A stretch of DNA of 64,000 bases from a virus (IMGVR_UViG_3300036781_000821:1-64000); one strand, 5' to 3'. Shown: positions 1 through 8,355, numbered from the stretch's first letter. Notes: generated by a model from the sequence alone, not told the origin. Numbers and translations: made by a program.

Positions 1-261
1 CTCCGTACGGTTAGATGCCGGGTCGCTTCTGCCTGATTTGATCAAACTCGCGCGCCGACCCATCGAAGCCCGAACGGAATGCACCCAACTCTACTTTTTG
101 TCCGGTCTGATACGTTGATGCGGAGCAGCAGTGGCCACCACCCGAACTCATCGACTCCGCCACGCCCAGAAACCGTAGGGGTGTGCGATGGAATCCAGAG
201 GAAGCGAATCGCGCTTCGGATAAAAAAACTGGCGTTCCGAGCGCCAGTGATCGTTCTTGGA

Positions 262-1302
262 TCATCGCAAGATTTGTATCGAGTCGAGTAACTTCTGAAG
301 CTCATCCTCTGAAAGCTGATCTGGTTGCACGCTATCCGAAAGCTCCACGAGTTGCACATCATAGACTCGCCGTCGCAATCGATCGGCGATCTCAACCGCG
401 GCTCCCCTGCCCGCTTCATCGCCATCGAGCATGATCGCAATTTGCGCGAAACGATCCGCGAGAAGATTTTCCTGTGCGATGCTCATAGTCGAACCCATGA
501 GTGCGATACACGGGAATCCCGCTTGCGTCACTTTCATGCAGTCAAAGAATCCTTCGACCAGAACAGCTGATAATTTTGCTTGCACGCGATGCAGGTTATA
601 AAGTTCAAGTGACTTATGAAAACCCGCCGGAAATTTGTAGCGCGGTTCCGTTCCGTCGATTGATCTCCCGGCATAGGCGATGAGTTCGCCGTTCGAATCA
701 TGAATCGGGATCACAATGCGACCATGCATCGATCCCTTGCCGGAAAATAATCCGACGCCGAACGTCTTCGCGATTTCATCGCCCACTCCCCTCTCATAGA
801 GATACGGATGATAGTGATCGATGTTGCGAAGTTCGAACGTAAGCGGAAGATTCGATTCACCCTTCTCCATTCCGTTATTTTTTTCTGAAGCGGAAATTGT
901 TTTGGGTTCCTTGTCTGCGGAAATATTTTCTGCGCGAGCGGATTCCTTGCCAGGCGTTGCCGATTGAACGCCGGCGGCCGGGACGAGAAACCACGTTTGC
1001 AATTTGATTGCAGCATCGCGAATGGAACATTTCTCCATCGCGGCGACGAAGTCGAGTACGTTCCCGCCGACTCGACCTCGCGCCTTGATGCAGGATTGCG
1101 ATTGGCACGCCCAGGCTCCTCCCATCCCCTTGTTCAGAGTGGCGGTGAAACTCTCCGTGCTCTTATCCGAACGGTGCATCGGCAGCGGACATTTTCCCCG
1201 GAGTGTTGTCGGGTTCATGCGCCGCAGCGGGATGCCATAACGTTCGATCGCCATCTGAAGCGTGACTAGTTTTTTGATCTCATCGAAGCTCACCCAATCC
1301 AT
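262..1302 (-). CDS. DnaG-like DNA primase (CHC2 zinc finger + Toprim)
   Basis: This is a predicted primase that would make RNA primers for replication of the local replicon. A CHC2-type zinc site is visible (C38, H43, C66, C71), then a Toprim core with the catalytic Glu in VEGFFD (E250) and the acidic pair in LDGDEAG (D293, D295). At 346 residues it lacks the C-terminal helicase-binding part of chromosomal DnaG, as in plasmid and phage primases. It is transcribed away from the iteron array and the Rep gene, so the three form a divergent replication module. The ATG at 1302 gives an N-terminus that leads straight into the zinc domain. Confidence in the family is high; the role in plasmid replication is inferred from position. 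Confidence 0.88.
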   Translation of the reverse strand: MDWVSFDEIKKLVTLQMAIERYGIPLRRMNPTTLRGKCPLPMHRSDKSTESFTATLNKGMGGAWACQSQSCIKARGRVGGNVLDFVAAMEKCSIRDAAIKLQTWFLVPAAGVQSATPGKESARAENISADKEPKTISASEKNNGMEKGESNLPLTFELRNIDHYHPYLYERGVGDEIAKTFGVGLFSGKGSMHGRIVIPIHDSNGELIAYAGRSIDGTEPRYKFPAGFHKSLELYNLHRVQAKLSAVLVEGFFDCMKVTQAGFPCIALMGSTMSIAQENLLADRFAQIAIMLDGDEAGRGAAVEIADRLRRRVYDVQLVELSDSVQPDQLSEDELQKLLDSIQILR

Positions 1303-1438
1303 TTGTTTTGTTCTCCTTAGGTTGTTGATTTGCGTACTCCGGTAACCCTAAGGCTGATCGCGTGGGCTGTCAAATCCGTGTCGCGGAGATCCTCTTTCAA
1401 GTCGTGAAAAGCGTAAACTCGGCTCGATGTTCCAAATA

Positions 1439-1628
1439 GTGCACTCCGAATGAAAAGTATCGGGAGCCCTTGTTTTTGTTGGTGCACTGCGGATGAAACC
1501 AGCCAGTGCACCAGGAATGAAGTGGTGCACTCGGGATGAAACAATGGTGCACTCGGAATGAAGTTTTAGTGCACTCGGAATGAAGGGATAGTGCACGGCG
1601 AATGAAGTTTCGGTGCACCTCGAAATAA
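1439..1628. repeat. Iteron array, eight 16-bp copies, probable replication origin
   Basis: Eight copies of a 16-bp repeat with consensus GTGCACTCGGAATGAA start at 1439, 1482, 1506, 1525, 1547, 1569, 1591 and 1613. The last four intervals are exactly 22 bp, two helical turns, and the first gap (43 bp) is about twice that. All copies point the same way, and the block lies between the primase and the replication initiator gene. These are the hallmarks of iterons bound by a plasmid Rep protein. The outermost copies (1591, 1613) are the most diverged. Confidence 0.88.
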
Positions 1629-1719
1629 GCGCCGAGTAAATTATTGCCAGATCTTTCAGGCACGCCGCGACGTTTTTGGCTGGTTAGACTTTCTTAGAGT
1701 TCTTAGATAGACCTAAACA

Positions 1720-1740
1720 ATCAACACGCATGTTGTTGAT
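1720..1740. promoter_or_regulatory. Inverted repeat upstream of rep, possible operator
   Basis: ATCAACA (1720-1726) and TGTTGAT (1734-1740) form a 7-bp inverted repeat centred on 1730, between the iterons and the rep start. Iteron-type Rep proteins often repress their own gene through such a site. That role is an inference. Confidence 0.4.
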
Positions 1741-1754
1741 GGAAAAGGAGTTCC

Positions 1755-1784
1755 ATGAAAGAATTAAGGCACTATGAACGATGA
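1755..1784 (+). CDS. Possible 9-residue leader peptide overlapping the rep start
   Basis: The best Shine-Dalgarno here (AGGAG, 1746-1750) lies 4 bases before an ATG at 1755, not before the rep ATG at 1774. That ATG opens a 9-codon frame (MKELRHYER) ending in TGA at 1782-1784, overlapping the rep start in another frame. A weaker AAGG (1766-1769) precedes the rep ATG. Such leaders can couple or limit Rep translation, as known for some plasmids. The signal could also be chance. Confidence 0.3.
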   Translation: MKELRHYER

Positions 1785-3648
1785 GAGGGGAACAACTGAA
1801 AAAGACAACTTTGGGGAAAACGACGGGACCGTACTTCAGGTGTCGGCGGAGACCTTGCCATCGACCGAATTTGTGAAGGTGGAAAAGAATCTGGCGTCGC
1901 TCGGATTCTTCACGCCTTCGAGTAATCGACTCCGAAACACTCAAGAGAAATCGTTTACGATCACGACTGTCGCCGACGGCCAACGGTTAGAGCTGAAGGG
2001 CACCATCATTCCATCCGCGAAATACGGATTGCCGATCACCGCGGACCAGGACAAATGGATAGCACTCTGCAAAATTTTATCGGACATCCTCCAAAGGGAG
2101 GGGCAGGTGACGAACCCGGTCTCGTTCACTTCCGCGGACATCCTCCGGCTCCTTCATAAGCATCGGCACAGCGGAAAGAATTATCGCGAAATCGAAGAGT
2201 GGCTCGATGTGCTTTTTTCAACGACGATCTTCTCTGAAGGTGTTGTGTATCTCGCCAAAGAAAAGCGCCGCGTCAAAGATCGATTTCGCGTCTTCGATCG
2301 CGTGGTGAGCTTCGGCAAAGAACTTGCTGACGGAAAAGTTGCCGACAAGAATTACGTGTGGCTTTCCGACTGGCAGATACAGAACATCAACAACAACCAT
2401 TTGCTCCCGATCGACCTTGAAGCGTACCGCGAATTAAGAAACCACATCGCGAAAGCACTCGTGCCTCTTCTGCAGATTTGGCTCTACGCGACGCGAGACA
2501 AAGGTGTGTTTGAAAAACGATACAGTGAACTGTGCGAGATCCTGAACATCCGGCAGTACCAATACCGCTCACTCATCGTACAGACCCTCGGTCCATCTCT
2601 CGACGAGTTGAAACAGTTCGGCTATTTGGCAGACTGGCAGATCGCGGACACAAGCGACAAACACGGATACAAAATCATTTTGTATCACGGCGAGAAGTTC
2701 CATCGCGATCGCCGCGCTCGACTAACAAAACAGCGAACGCAGGCCGATTCGTCGCTACCCCGTCTCTACGATGATCGCGCGCGGCCGGCCGCGCCGCGCG
2801 AGCATGGAATTCGAACGCCACAATCACACACCCACGCTCGGCCGGAAAAAGTGTTCGATCCAGACCTCATCGCCGAGTTTGTCCGGCGGGGGATTACTGA
2901 AAAGAAAGCCGAGAACCTTCTCGCGAATCTGAAGACCGGCCAAGAACAGAACCTCATCGCGCAGTTGGAGCACGCCGAATACAGCGTCTTGCATTCGCGA
3001 ACGCCGATCGACAATCCCGCCGGTTTCATCATCTACCTTATCGAAATGAACACGCCGGTTCCCGATGGATTCGAGACGAGTGCGAAGCGCATCGCACGAG
3101 AAACAAGAGAACGCCGGGATCATGCGCAACGGGATGCCGAGGACGCGCGGGAACAACTGGAACTCGCGTACGAGGAATATCGCGACGCCGAAGTCGATCA
3201 ATACATCCGGGAGAATGCCGACGCTTTCGAAGCGATGAAGGATGCCAAGTGGAAAGAAGACCAGGCGCGGTTCAGCTTCGCAACCGAGAGCATGGCGCGA
3301 ATGGAAATCCGATATCAGATCCGCGGGCAACTGCCTCTCCTCACCTTCGAGGAATTCTTGACCCGAAGAGAGCAGGGGGGCGATTTTTCCTTGAAACTAG
3401 TTGCGCACTCCCCAGTCGCCGAGTCCCTCCTCGTCATCGCGCCGCCCGAAGAGTTGATCGCCGCGCAGGATCCTTCGAGTGTTCCAGCGGATCTTCCGGA
3501 AGCGGCTCCGGCGGGCGACTCGGCGAACGCACCCGAAGTTGAACCGGAAACGAACCTGGCAATGCCGGAGCCGATGATGATCCAACTCGCCTCCGAACCT
3601 CCTTACCTGGAACCGGGAGAGGCCCCCTCCGAGACAGGTCTCGCGTAG
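1774..3648 (+). CDS. Replication initiator protein, RepA/RPA type
   Basis: The protein is 624 residues. Roughly residues 70-320 resemble the plasmid replication initiator protein A family, with predicted tandem winged-helix segments (regions around KWIALCKILSDIL and LVPLLQIWLYATRDKGVF). Residues after about 330 are a long charged extension with a coiled-coil-like stretch (about 430-530) and a Pro/Glu/Ala-rich tail, probably disordered. It should bind the adjacent iterons and open the origin. Start chosen: ATG at 1774, preceded by AAGG; translation may be coupled to the overlapping leader frame at 1755. The long C-terminal extension is larger than usual and its function is unknown. Confidence 0.82.
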   Translation: MNDERGTTEKDNFGENDGTVLQVSAETLPSTEFVKVEKNLASLGFFTPSSNRLRNTQEKSFTITTVADGQRLELKGTIIPSAKYGLPITADQDKWIALCKILSDILQREGQVTNPVSFTSADILRLLHKHRHSGKNYREIEEWLDVLFSTTIFSEGVVYLAKEKRRVKDRFRVFDRVVSFGKELADGKVADKNYVWLSDWQIQNINNNHLLPIDLEAYRELRNHIAKALVPLLQIWLYATRDKGVFEKRYSELCEILNIRQYQYRSLIVQTLGPSLDELKQFGYLADWQIADTSDKHGYKIILYHGEKFHRDRRARLTKQRTQADSSLPRLYDDRARPAAPREHGIRTPQSHTHARPEKVFDPDLIAEFVRRGITEKKAENLLANLKTGQEQNLIAQLEHAEYSVLHSRTPIDNPAGFIIYLIEMNTPVPDGFETSAKRIARETRERRDHAQRDAEDAREQLELAYEEYRDAEVDQYIRENADAFEAMKDAKWKEDQARFSFATESMARMEIRYQIRGQLPLLTFEEFLTRREQGGDFSLKLVAHSPVAESLLVIAPPEELIAAQDPSSVPADLPEAAPAGDSANAPEVEPETNLAMPEPMMIQLASEPPYLEPGEAPSETGLA

Positions 3649-3740
3649 GAGACCGATGCCTATCGGCTCCCCATCTCGCCGGTTCAGGGTATGGGGCAGG
3701 GTATAGGGCGCGGTCTAGAGTCGTCCCCATACCCTCGAAA

Positions 3741-4028
3741 ACTGGCGCGCGGCCGAATGGCCGCGTAAATAGTCGGCTAGCGCCAGAACTGGGGCGCGCA
3801 CCCGTTGCCGTCTTACCGCCGGCTGCCCGTATTTTCGGCAAGGGCCGCTCCACTATCGTTTCGGGATGACCGTCTTACCAGACGATCACCAAAATACGGG
3901 CAGCCGGCGCTATCGCCCTGCCGACCGCGCCCATGGGCGCGGCGGCGCTCCGCTGACCGCTTCGGGCAACGGGTGCGCGGAACTGGCTTAACGGGTTCCT
4001 TGAAAACCGGCAACTAATTCATTGCCGG
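3741..4028. repeat. Nested inverted repeats, highly structured non-coding block
   Basis: The gap after rep is dense with palindromes. CGCGGCC-GAAT-GGCCGCG spans 3748-3765. A 14-bp outer pair (3796-3809 with 3965-3978) encloses a perfect 19-bp inner pair (3817-3835 with 3891-3909). Inside the inner pair lies CGTCT-TACC-AGACG (3871-3884). An 18-bp perfect palindrome CCGCGCCCATGGGCGCGG lies at 3925-3942, and CCGGCAA-8-TTGCCGG at 4007-4028. This could be a single-strand or transfer origin, a resolution site, or a terminator cluster; the sequence alone does not decide. No convincing gene lies in 3649-4080. Confidence 0.65.
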
Positions 4029-4081
4029 AATCCTGCGAACTAGTTTCAGGAGAACTAATGACCGGTTGGGGGCGAATCGAT

Positions 4082-4109
4082 TTGACACCCTGCCACACGG
4101 CCGTATTAT
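4082..4109 (+). promoter_or_regulatory. Sigma70-type promoter
   Basis: TTGACA (4082-4087) is followed after 16 bp by TATTAT (4104-4109), close to the sigma70 consensus. It would drive the small genes starting at 4119. Predicted transcription begins within a few bases of the 4119 ATG, so that start would be nearly leaderless. Confidence 0.55.
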
Positions 4110-4118
4110 TAGTCCAAT

Positions 4119-4442
4119 ATGACAAAACCCAAAAAAGGAGGAGCAAAAAAGAAGGCGATGACGTTGGAGGATTTTGCCGGAGCGATCCAGAAGGACCTTG
4201 CACGCATGGCGACCAAGGACGGTCTGGAACAGTTGGCGACCAAGAAGGATCTCGAACGGTTCGCAACGAAGGAAGATCTGACGACCGGCTTGTCCGACGT
4301 TAGCGACAAGATCGCCGTGGCCAAAGAAAATCTGCAGGACCAGATCGCGGGTCTTCGGTACGCGAAAGAAATCGACGAGCTTCGGGAACGGGTCAACACG
4401 CTCGAAGGCAAAGTGGGCATCAAGCCCGCCCGCGCGGCATAA
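4119..4442 (+). CDS. Small coiled-coil protein, function unknown
   Basis: This 107-residue protein has a Lys/Gly-rich N-terminus, then imperfect repeats of the form ATKKDLERF (about residues 30-55) and a heptad pattern to residue 100, so a coiled coil is likely. The start is uncertain. ATG 4119 would be almost leaderless given the promoter at 4082-4109. ATG 4158 (MTLEDFAG) lies after the purine-rich GGAGGA at 4136-4141, with an unusually long spacing. It is the first gene of a short rightward run. I do not recognise a function. Confidence 0.6.
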   Translation: MTKPKKGGAKKKAMTLEDFAGAIQKDLARMATKDGLEQLATKKDLERFATKEDLTTGLSDVSDKIAVAKENLQDQIAGLRYAKEIDELRERVNTLEGKVGIKPARAA

Positions 4443-4458
4443 CTTACTCGCCCCTCCC

Positions 4459-4668
4459 ATGACGATCACGAAGTGCGACATCTGCGCCAAGCAAATCAAA
4501 CGGGAAGATATTGAACTTTCCGTGTCTGTATGTACGCCGGCCGACTTTTCCAGCCACACCATCTGCAGCGCGTGCGGCACATCCATTCTGGCGTTTCTCA
4601 ATGACCACTGGTTGTTTGCTGAGGGTGACGACCGCCGCAAGCGACGCTCCCGCCGCCGCTCGGCATAA
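4459..4668 (+). CDS. Small zinc-ribbon-like protein, function unknown
   Basis: The 69-residue product has CDIC near the N-terminus (residues 6-9) and CSAC about 27 residues later, a likely four-Cys zinc site. It ends in an Arg/Ser-rich basic tail. It follows the coiled-coil gene by 16 bp in the same direction, so the two are probably cotranscribed. A nucleic-acid-binding or regulatory role is possible but not shown. Confidence 0.55.
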   Translation: MTITKCDICAKQIKREDIELSVSVCTPADFSSHTICSACGTSILAFLNDHWLFAEGDDRRKRRSRRRSA

Positions 4669-4675
4669 TCCCGCG

Positions 4676-4813
4676 ATGGCGACGATCGAATTCACGGTTT
4701 CAATCATTCGGAAAGGGAAGGACATTACCTTGCGCGAGGCAGTGAGCTTTCCATTGTCGGCGCGCCGGCTACCCTTGACGCCCGCTGACCAGCTCGCACT
4801 GAAGAAGGCCTAA
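4676..4813 (+). CDS. Small protein, 45 residues, unknown
   Basis: An ATG at 4676, just 8 bases after the previous stop, opens a 45-codon frame (MATIEFTVSIIRKGKDITL at the N-terminus). The alternating hydrophobic pattern suggests a short beta-rich protein, and codon use resembles its neighbours. A longer frame from 4511 overlaps the zinc-ribbon gene and is unlikely to be the real start. Confidence 0.45.
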   Translation: MATIEFTVSIIRKGKDITLREAVSFPLSARRLPLTPADQLALKKA

Positions 4814-4855
4814 ATACCCGATTGCCGGCCGCATACATAGCGTCCGCAGGGACGC

Positions 4856-5560
4856 TTATCCCTGGCGGGTGGGATCGAACAATTTGCTCATCCCGGGGTC
4901 CAGCGCAGCAAGGAATTCAGCTATCAGTTGCTCAATGAGTACGAATTGCTCCGCCGGGTTCCACACGCGGTGTGGGGGTTCTTCGAATTTGAAACGTTCC
5001 CTAGTGAGATGTGCCAGGCGCCAATCGAGCATGTCCCGATACTCCTGGAGCCAGTCAGGTGCTTCGAGTAGCCGCTGGAAACTCGGCAACAGCTTACTGA
5101 CGTCCGGCAGATAATCGTAAACAAAAACGTCCTCGTGATGACTCTTTGAATGATTCCCACGTGGATAGAAAAACTCCAGCAGCAAGCGGAAATGCAATAG
5201 GCAGGATTCCCGTATCATCGCATCCGCCGGCACGCCGTACTTGGAAGCCCCCCACAGGGAAACTCCATTTCTAAATCGGTTGATCTCGAAACTGAGATGC
5301 TTCTTCATCATGCGTTCGAGTTCATCGAGTGTCGGTTCCGATCGAGGTTTCATTTTGCGGAACGCCATCTTGACTTGCTGATACGTTGAAGATCGCCGCC
5401 ACGATTCGATCGCCACTGGCTCGCCGTAAATGCACTCCCGTATGGTCGCTTCTGCCGCGTGCATATCCCGCGCGTGGCTAAGCCGCGGTGCCACGAGTGG
5501 ATGCTGCCTCAGTCTTTTTTCCAGGGCTGGCATTCCCGAATCCAGGTGAACTTCCGACAT
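4856..5560 (-). CDS. Hypothetical protein, 234 residues
   Basis: No family is recognised. The protein is mixed alpha-helical, rich in Arg, His and Trp, with no signal peptide or membrane segment. The start at 5560 (MSEVHLD) is chosen because GGAGG lies 6 bases upstream on the minus strand; an upstream ATG at 5602 lacks such a site. It is divergent from the RHH gene at 5691 and its start lies about 85 bp from that gene's promoter, so it may be under the same control. Confidence 0.65.
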   Translation of the reverse strand: MSEVHLDSGMPALEKRLRQHPLVAPRLSHARDMHAAEATIRECIYGEPVAIESWRRSSTYQQVKMAFRKMKPRSEPTLDELERMMKKHLSFEINRFRNGVSLWGASKYGVPADAMIRESCLLHFRLLLEFFYPRGNHSKSHHEDVFVYDYLPDVSKLLPSFQRLLEAPDWLQEYRDMLDWRLAHLTRERFKFEEPPHRVWNPAEQFVLIEQLIAEFLAALDPGMSKLFDPTRQG

Positions 5561-5643
5561 GAAAAACCTCCTTCCCACATTCTCACACACAAACACACAC
5601 AATCACAATCGGGATCTAGGCTCTTCCGTGTTGATTAAGTCAC

Positions 5644-5673
5644 TTGACATGTAGAGCTGTATGGCTGTATAAC
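5644..5673 (+). promoter_or_regulatory. Promoter with tandem GCTGTAT repeats, likely RHH operator
   Basis: TTGACA (5644-5649), an 18-bp spacer and TATAAC (5668-5673) form a good sigma70 promoter for the gene at 5691. Two direct copies of GCTGTAT (5656-5662 and 5664-5670), 8 bp apart, overlap the spacer and the -10 box. RHH proteins typically bind short tandem repeats and repress their own gene. Confidence 0.55.
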
Positions 5674-5690
5674 TTGTTTTAGGAAATCTC

Positions 5691-6200
5691 TTGAGTGAAC
5701 ACAAGAAGGCGACGTTCAATCTTGATGCCGATCTTCATCAGCATCTGAAGGTTTCGGCAGCTATTCAACGACGCGAGATGGTAGGGTTGCTGGAAGAGGC
5801 GCTTCAAAGCTACTTCGGGTGGAACCGTATGACTGACATTGAAACCAAGGAACTGAAGGTCTACGAACTGGCGGACTCGCAAGGTAAAGGCCAAGAAGCA
5901 CAACTTGACTTCGGTTCCTGTGCGAGTGCGCTGGGGTGCAACGGGAGCGATCGTACGATAGCCGCGCAGCTCCTACAGTATCTTGATGCCGAGGGCAGGA
6001 TCATGGTTGATGTTTGGGACAGCAAGCAGTACAAACCCCTGAGATCTTTTCCAGATGCGCACGCTGTCGATAGGAATGGAGGATACCTCCACGTGCGGTT
6101 GACCGTACCAGGTCGGATTCGGCAAGAACAGTTGCAGCAGCGCCAACGCTTTGAAACCGCCCAATACACGACCCATCCGCCACAGGCTCCCGGAGCCTAA
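5691..6200 (+). CDS. RHH-domain DNA-binding protein
   Basis: The N-terminal 45 residues fit a ribbon-helix-helix fold: a short strand (KATFNLDADLH) followed by two helices (HLKVSAAIQRREM and GLLEEALQSYF). The remaining roughly 120 residues are of unknown type. The start is a TTG at 5691 with AGGAAA about 8 bases upstream; there is no better ATG before the RHH strand. The tandem repeat in its promoter suggests autoregulation. It may control partition, transfer or the divergent gene at 4856. The C-terminal half could be an effector or dimerisation domain. Confidence 0.65.
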   Translation: MSEHKKATFNLDADLHQHLKVSAAIQRREMVGLLEEALQSYFGWNRMTDIETKELKVYELADSQGKGQEAQLDFGSCASALGCNGSDRTIAAQLLQYLDAEGRIMVDVWDSKQYKPLRSFPDAHAVDRNGGYLHVRLTVPGRIRQEQLQQRQRFETAQYTTHPPQAPGA

Positions 6201-6385
6201 ATCCCACCCGCACCTCACCCAGCGTGATCTCGCCGCCCGTGCGGTCGAGCATCGTGGTCCGTGGCCAGAAGGATCGGTGCTCATCGAAATTTGACCGATG
6301 GCATCACTTCGAGTTAGCGTTTTCGGAGTTCTTCCCACCGCTCTGCCAGCCGGCATGAGCAATCTCATCCGAAAGAGGACTCCGC

Positions 6386-7250
6386 ATGACTGAACCGCTC
6401 CTGTCACCGACAAGCAAGCTCGCCGTGCCGCTCGTATCCGCGACACCGAGACGTTTCATCAATCAGGTCGTGAACGCCGATTGTCTGACCCTCAGCGGAC
6501 ACCACGATCCGGCCATACGTGGACACCAAAAATGCGGCCAAGGAAAGTGGACCCCACAGCGGTTTTCGGAGCCCTACACACACAATAGGAGGCAGTCACT
6601 CTTGAACTTGGGGACTCTGTCCCCAAGCCCCTGGGATTTAACGCATTCGGGCCAGGATTCCCGCACGGACTCACGTATAACCCTGAGGCTCCGGGCGGCA
6701 ACGAGGCCCGGCTCTGCAGCCAGCGATCCGTTGGCCGCATTTTTGGTGTCCACGTATGGCCGCATTTCAGGTGTCCACTGAGGGTCTGACCATTCTTCCG
6801 CAGATCCCAAGTCGAAGCATCGATTTCGTGCTGACGGACCCGCCCTATCTCGCGCACTATCTCGACCGCACGGGGCGCACCGTACAAAACGATCGCCGCG
6901 ACGCCTGGCTTGTTCCCGCTTTCGCCGAAATTTCCCGCGTGCTCAAACCCGGCCGCTTCTGCGTCAGCTTCTACGGCTGGCCCAAAGCCGACAAGTTTCT
7001 TGCGGCATGGAAAGCCGCGGGATTGCGGCCCGTGGGCCATTTAGTCTGGTCGAAGCGCTACGCATCCGCCAAGCGTTTCGTTGCCTACTGTCACGAACAA
7101 GCGTATCTCCTGGCAAAGGGGAATCCCGCTCAGCCGGCTCGCCCGATCCGCGACGTGCTCCCGTGGCACTACACCGGGAACCGCCTGCACCCGACGCAAA
7201 AGCCGGTACCGTCGCTGAAGCCGGTAATTGAAGCCTTCACCGACCAGGGC
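6386..7250 (+). pseudogene. DNA methyltransferase, split by a MITE and 3'-truncated
   Basis: The N-terminal part (6386-6489) ends at NADCLT. After the inserted 294-bp element the gene resumes at 6791 with ILPQIPSRSIDFVLTDPPYL. Removing the element plus one target copy restores one frame across the join. DPPY is the catalytic motif of amino-methyltransferases of the N6-adenine/N4-cytosine type. The coding match stops near 7250, before the expected second SAM-binding block (DPF-G-GST), so the 3' end is also lost. The downstream piece could still be translated from 6756 but would lack the C-terminal domain. Originally it was probably a solitary modification enzyme of the plasmid. Confidence 0.75.
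6490..6783. mobile_element. 294-bp MITE-like insertion with about 50-bp inverted ends
   Basis: The ends read inward as CCTCAG-GGACACC (left, 6490) and its inverted counterpart (right, ending 6783). They share about 50 bp, including two GTGGACACC-ATGCGGCC units. The 7-bp sequence GTCTGAC flanks both sides (6483-6489 and 6784-6790), a target-site duplication. There is no transposase; the interior holds a hairpin CTTGGGGAC-TCT-GTCCCCAAG (6607-6627). Multiple internal end repeats resemble IS21-type ends, so a relative of that family may have moved it. That family link is inferred. Confidence 0.75.
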
Positions 7251-7307
7251 ATTTCTACTGTAAGAGAAGCGGATGACTGGAAGGAAGCACGGGAGCTGGT
7301 GGCTGGA

Positions 7308-7598
7308 TTATTTAGCAGATCGCCACGTGCCAAAAAACAAATCGTCAGCCCACCGTCGTCCCCCTTCTTTCATTGCGGTTGCGGGAGTTGCTTGTAAGAA
7401 TCGTCTAATCTCGTCTCGGCCATACCGGTGGCTGAGCCATCGCCAATCATCGAAGTTGCCCTCGTTGATGAGTCGAATGATTATGGTCTCTTTATCACCG
7501 TGTGGATCGAGATCCGGGAACCGGAACAACCAAGGCCGAGGCTCGCAGGCTTCGGACGGGTGAGATTTGGGCTTGGTTGTACGGTGAGTGGGGGGCAT
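7308..7598 (-). CDS. DUF6922-like small protein, possibly a remnant
   Basis: Residues about 20-75 read like a small domain seen next to nucleotidyltransferase or antitoxin genes: FPDLDPHGDKETIIIRLIN, then DDWRWLSHRYGRDEIRRFL and a terminal Trp motif. The name DUF6922 is from memory. The start at 7598 (MPPTHRTT) is the most sensible, because a longer frame runs into the opposite-strand Solibacter domain. It sits between two broken genes, so it may itself be a leftover. No partner gene is present. Confidence 0.45.
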   Translation of the reverse strand: MPPTHRTTKPKSHPSEACEPRPWLFRFPDLDPHGDKETIIIRLINEGNFDDWRWLSHRYGRDEIRRFLQATPATAMKEGGRRWADDLFFGTWRSAK

Positions 7599-7625
7599 AC
7601 GAGGGAAAGATATTGCGCTGCGGTG

Positions 7626-8279
7626 GGTACACTTTACCTCGGAGCGGAAAGAATCTGGAAGAGCAGTGACTTCGTGGGCACCAAGCTGCCGACCACTCTC
7701 GAAGGGGCGACCGTCACTTTTAATGACATCCCAGCGGCGATCTACTACGTCAGGCCAACTCAACTGAACGTCCAGGTGCCCGACGGTCTGCCAAATGGTG
7801 GGGTCACGGTCAAAGTGACGACGTCGAATGGCTCGGTAACTGCAGGCGTGCAGCACGCAACTGTCGCGCCCGGTCTATTCATCAGCACCCAACTCAAAGC
7901 GAATGACGGCACCATCTACTACTACCCGGCCGCTGTCCACACAGATGGAACTCTGGTGGGCCGCGACTTTATCATTGCCGGCTCTCGCCCCGTCGTTGCC
8001 GGAGAAACCATCCTGGTCTTTGGTACCGGCTATGGGCCGTCGATTCCGCCGCAACCCTCCGGCCTTCTGGTCAATGCGTCGCCACTTGGTGGTCTTGTCA
8101 CTGTCAGCATGGCTGGCAATCGCGCGCTCGTACAATCGGCCACGCTGGTCTCCCCAGGCCTCTACCAATTCAATATGATTGTTCCGCTAGGCCTCAATTC
8201 CGGCTTTGACTATGCAATGCAGATCGGGTTCTTGGGTGGGGCACAGTCGCAGGTGGGAATCTATCTCCCTATTCAGTAG
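7626..8279 (+). pseudogene. 5'-truncated Solibacter C-terminal domain (TIGR03437)
   Basis: From about residue WKSSDFVGTKLP onward the frame matches the repeated Solibacter/Acidobacteria extracellular C-terminal domain: YYVRPTQLNVQVP, GETILVFGTGYGP and SPGLYQFNMIVP are typical blocks. The expected long upstream secreted protein and signal peptide are absent. The frame upstream of about 7626 is antisense to the gene at 7308-7598. It is therefore the 3' remnant of a large exported protein, kept beside other broken genes. It is the best taxonomic marker in the window. Confidence 0.7.
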
Positions 8280-8355
8280 AAGTTGACGCCGCTACCTGAA
8301 TCGCCAACAAGCGCACTCATAAGAAAAGGGCAGGAAGATCCTGCCCTCGAATTTG

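Noticed and set aside
11-265. 84-residue minus frame overlapping the primase stop by 4 bp
   Set aside because: The overlap is tempting, but composition is Ser/Gly/Arg-rich and not protein-like, and other frames compete. Kept out for lack of support.
3796-3978. Integron attC site
   Set aside because: The inverted-repeat layout is similar in size, but the end motifs do not fit the GTTRRRY/RYYYAAC core and no integrase of that type is present.
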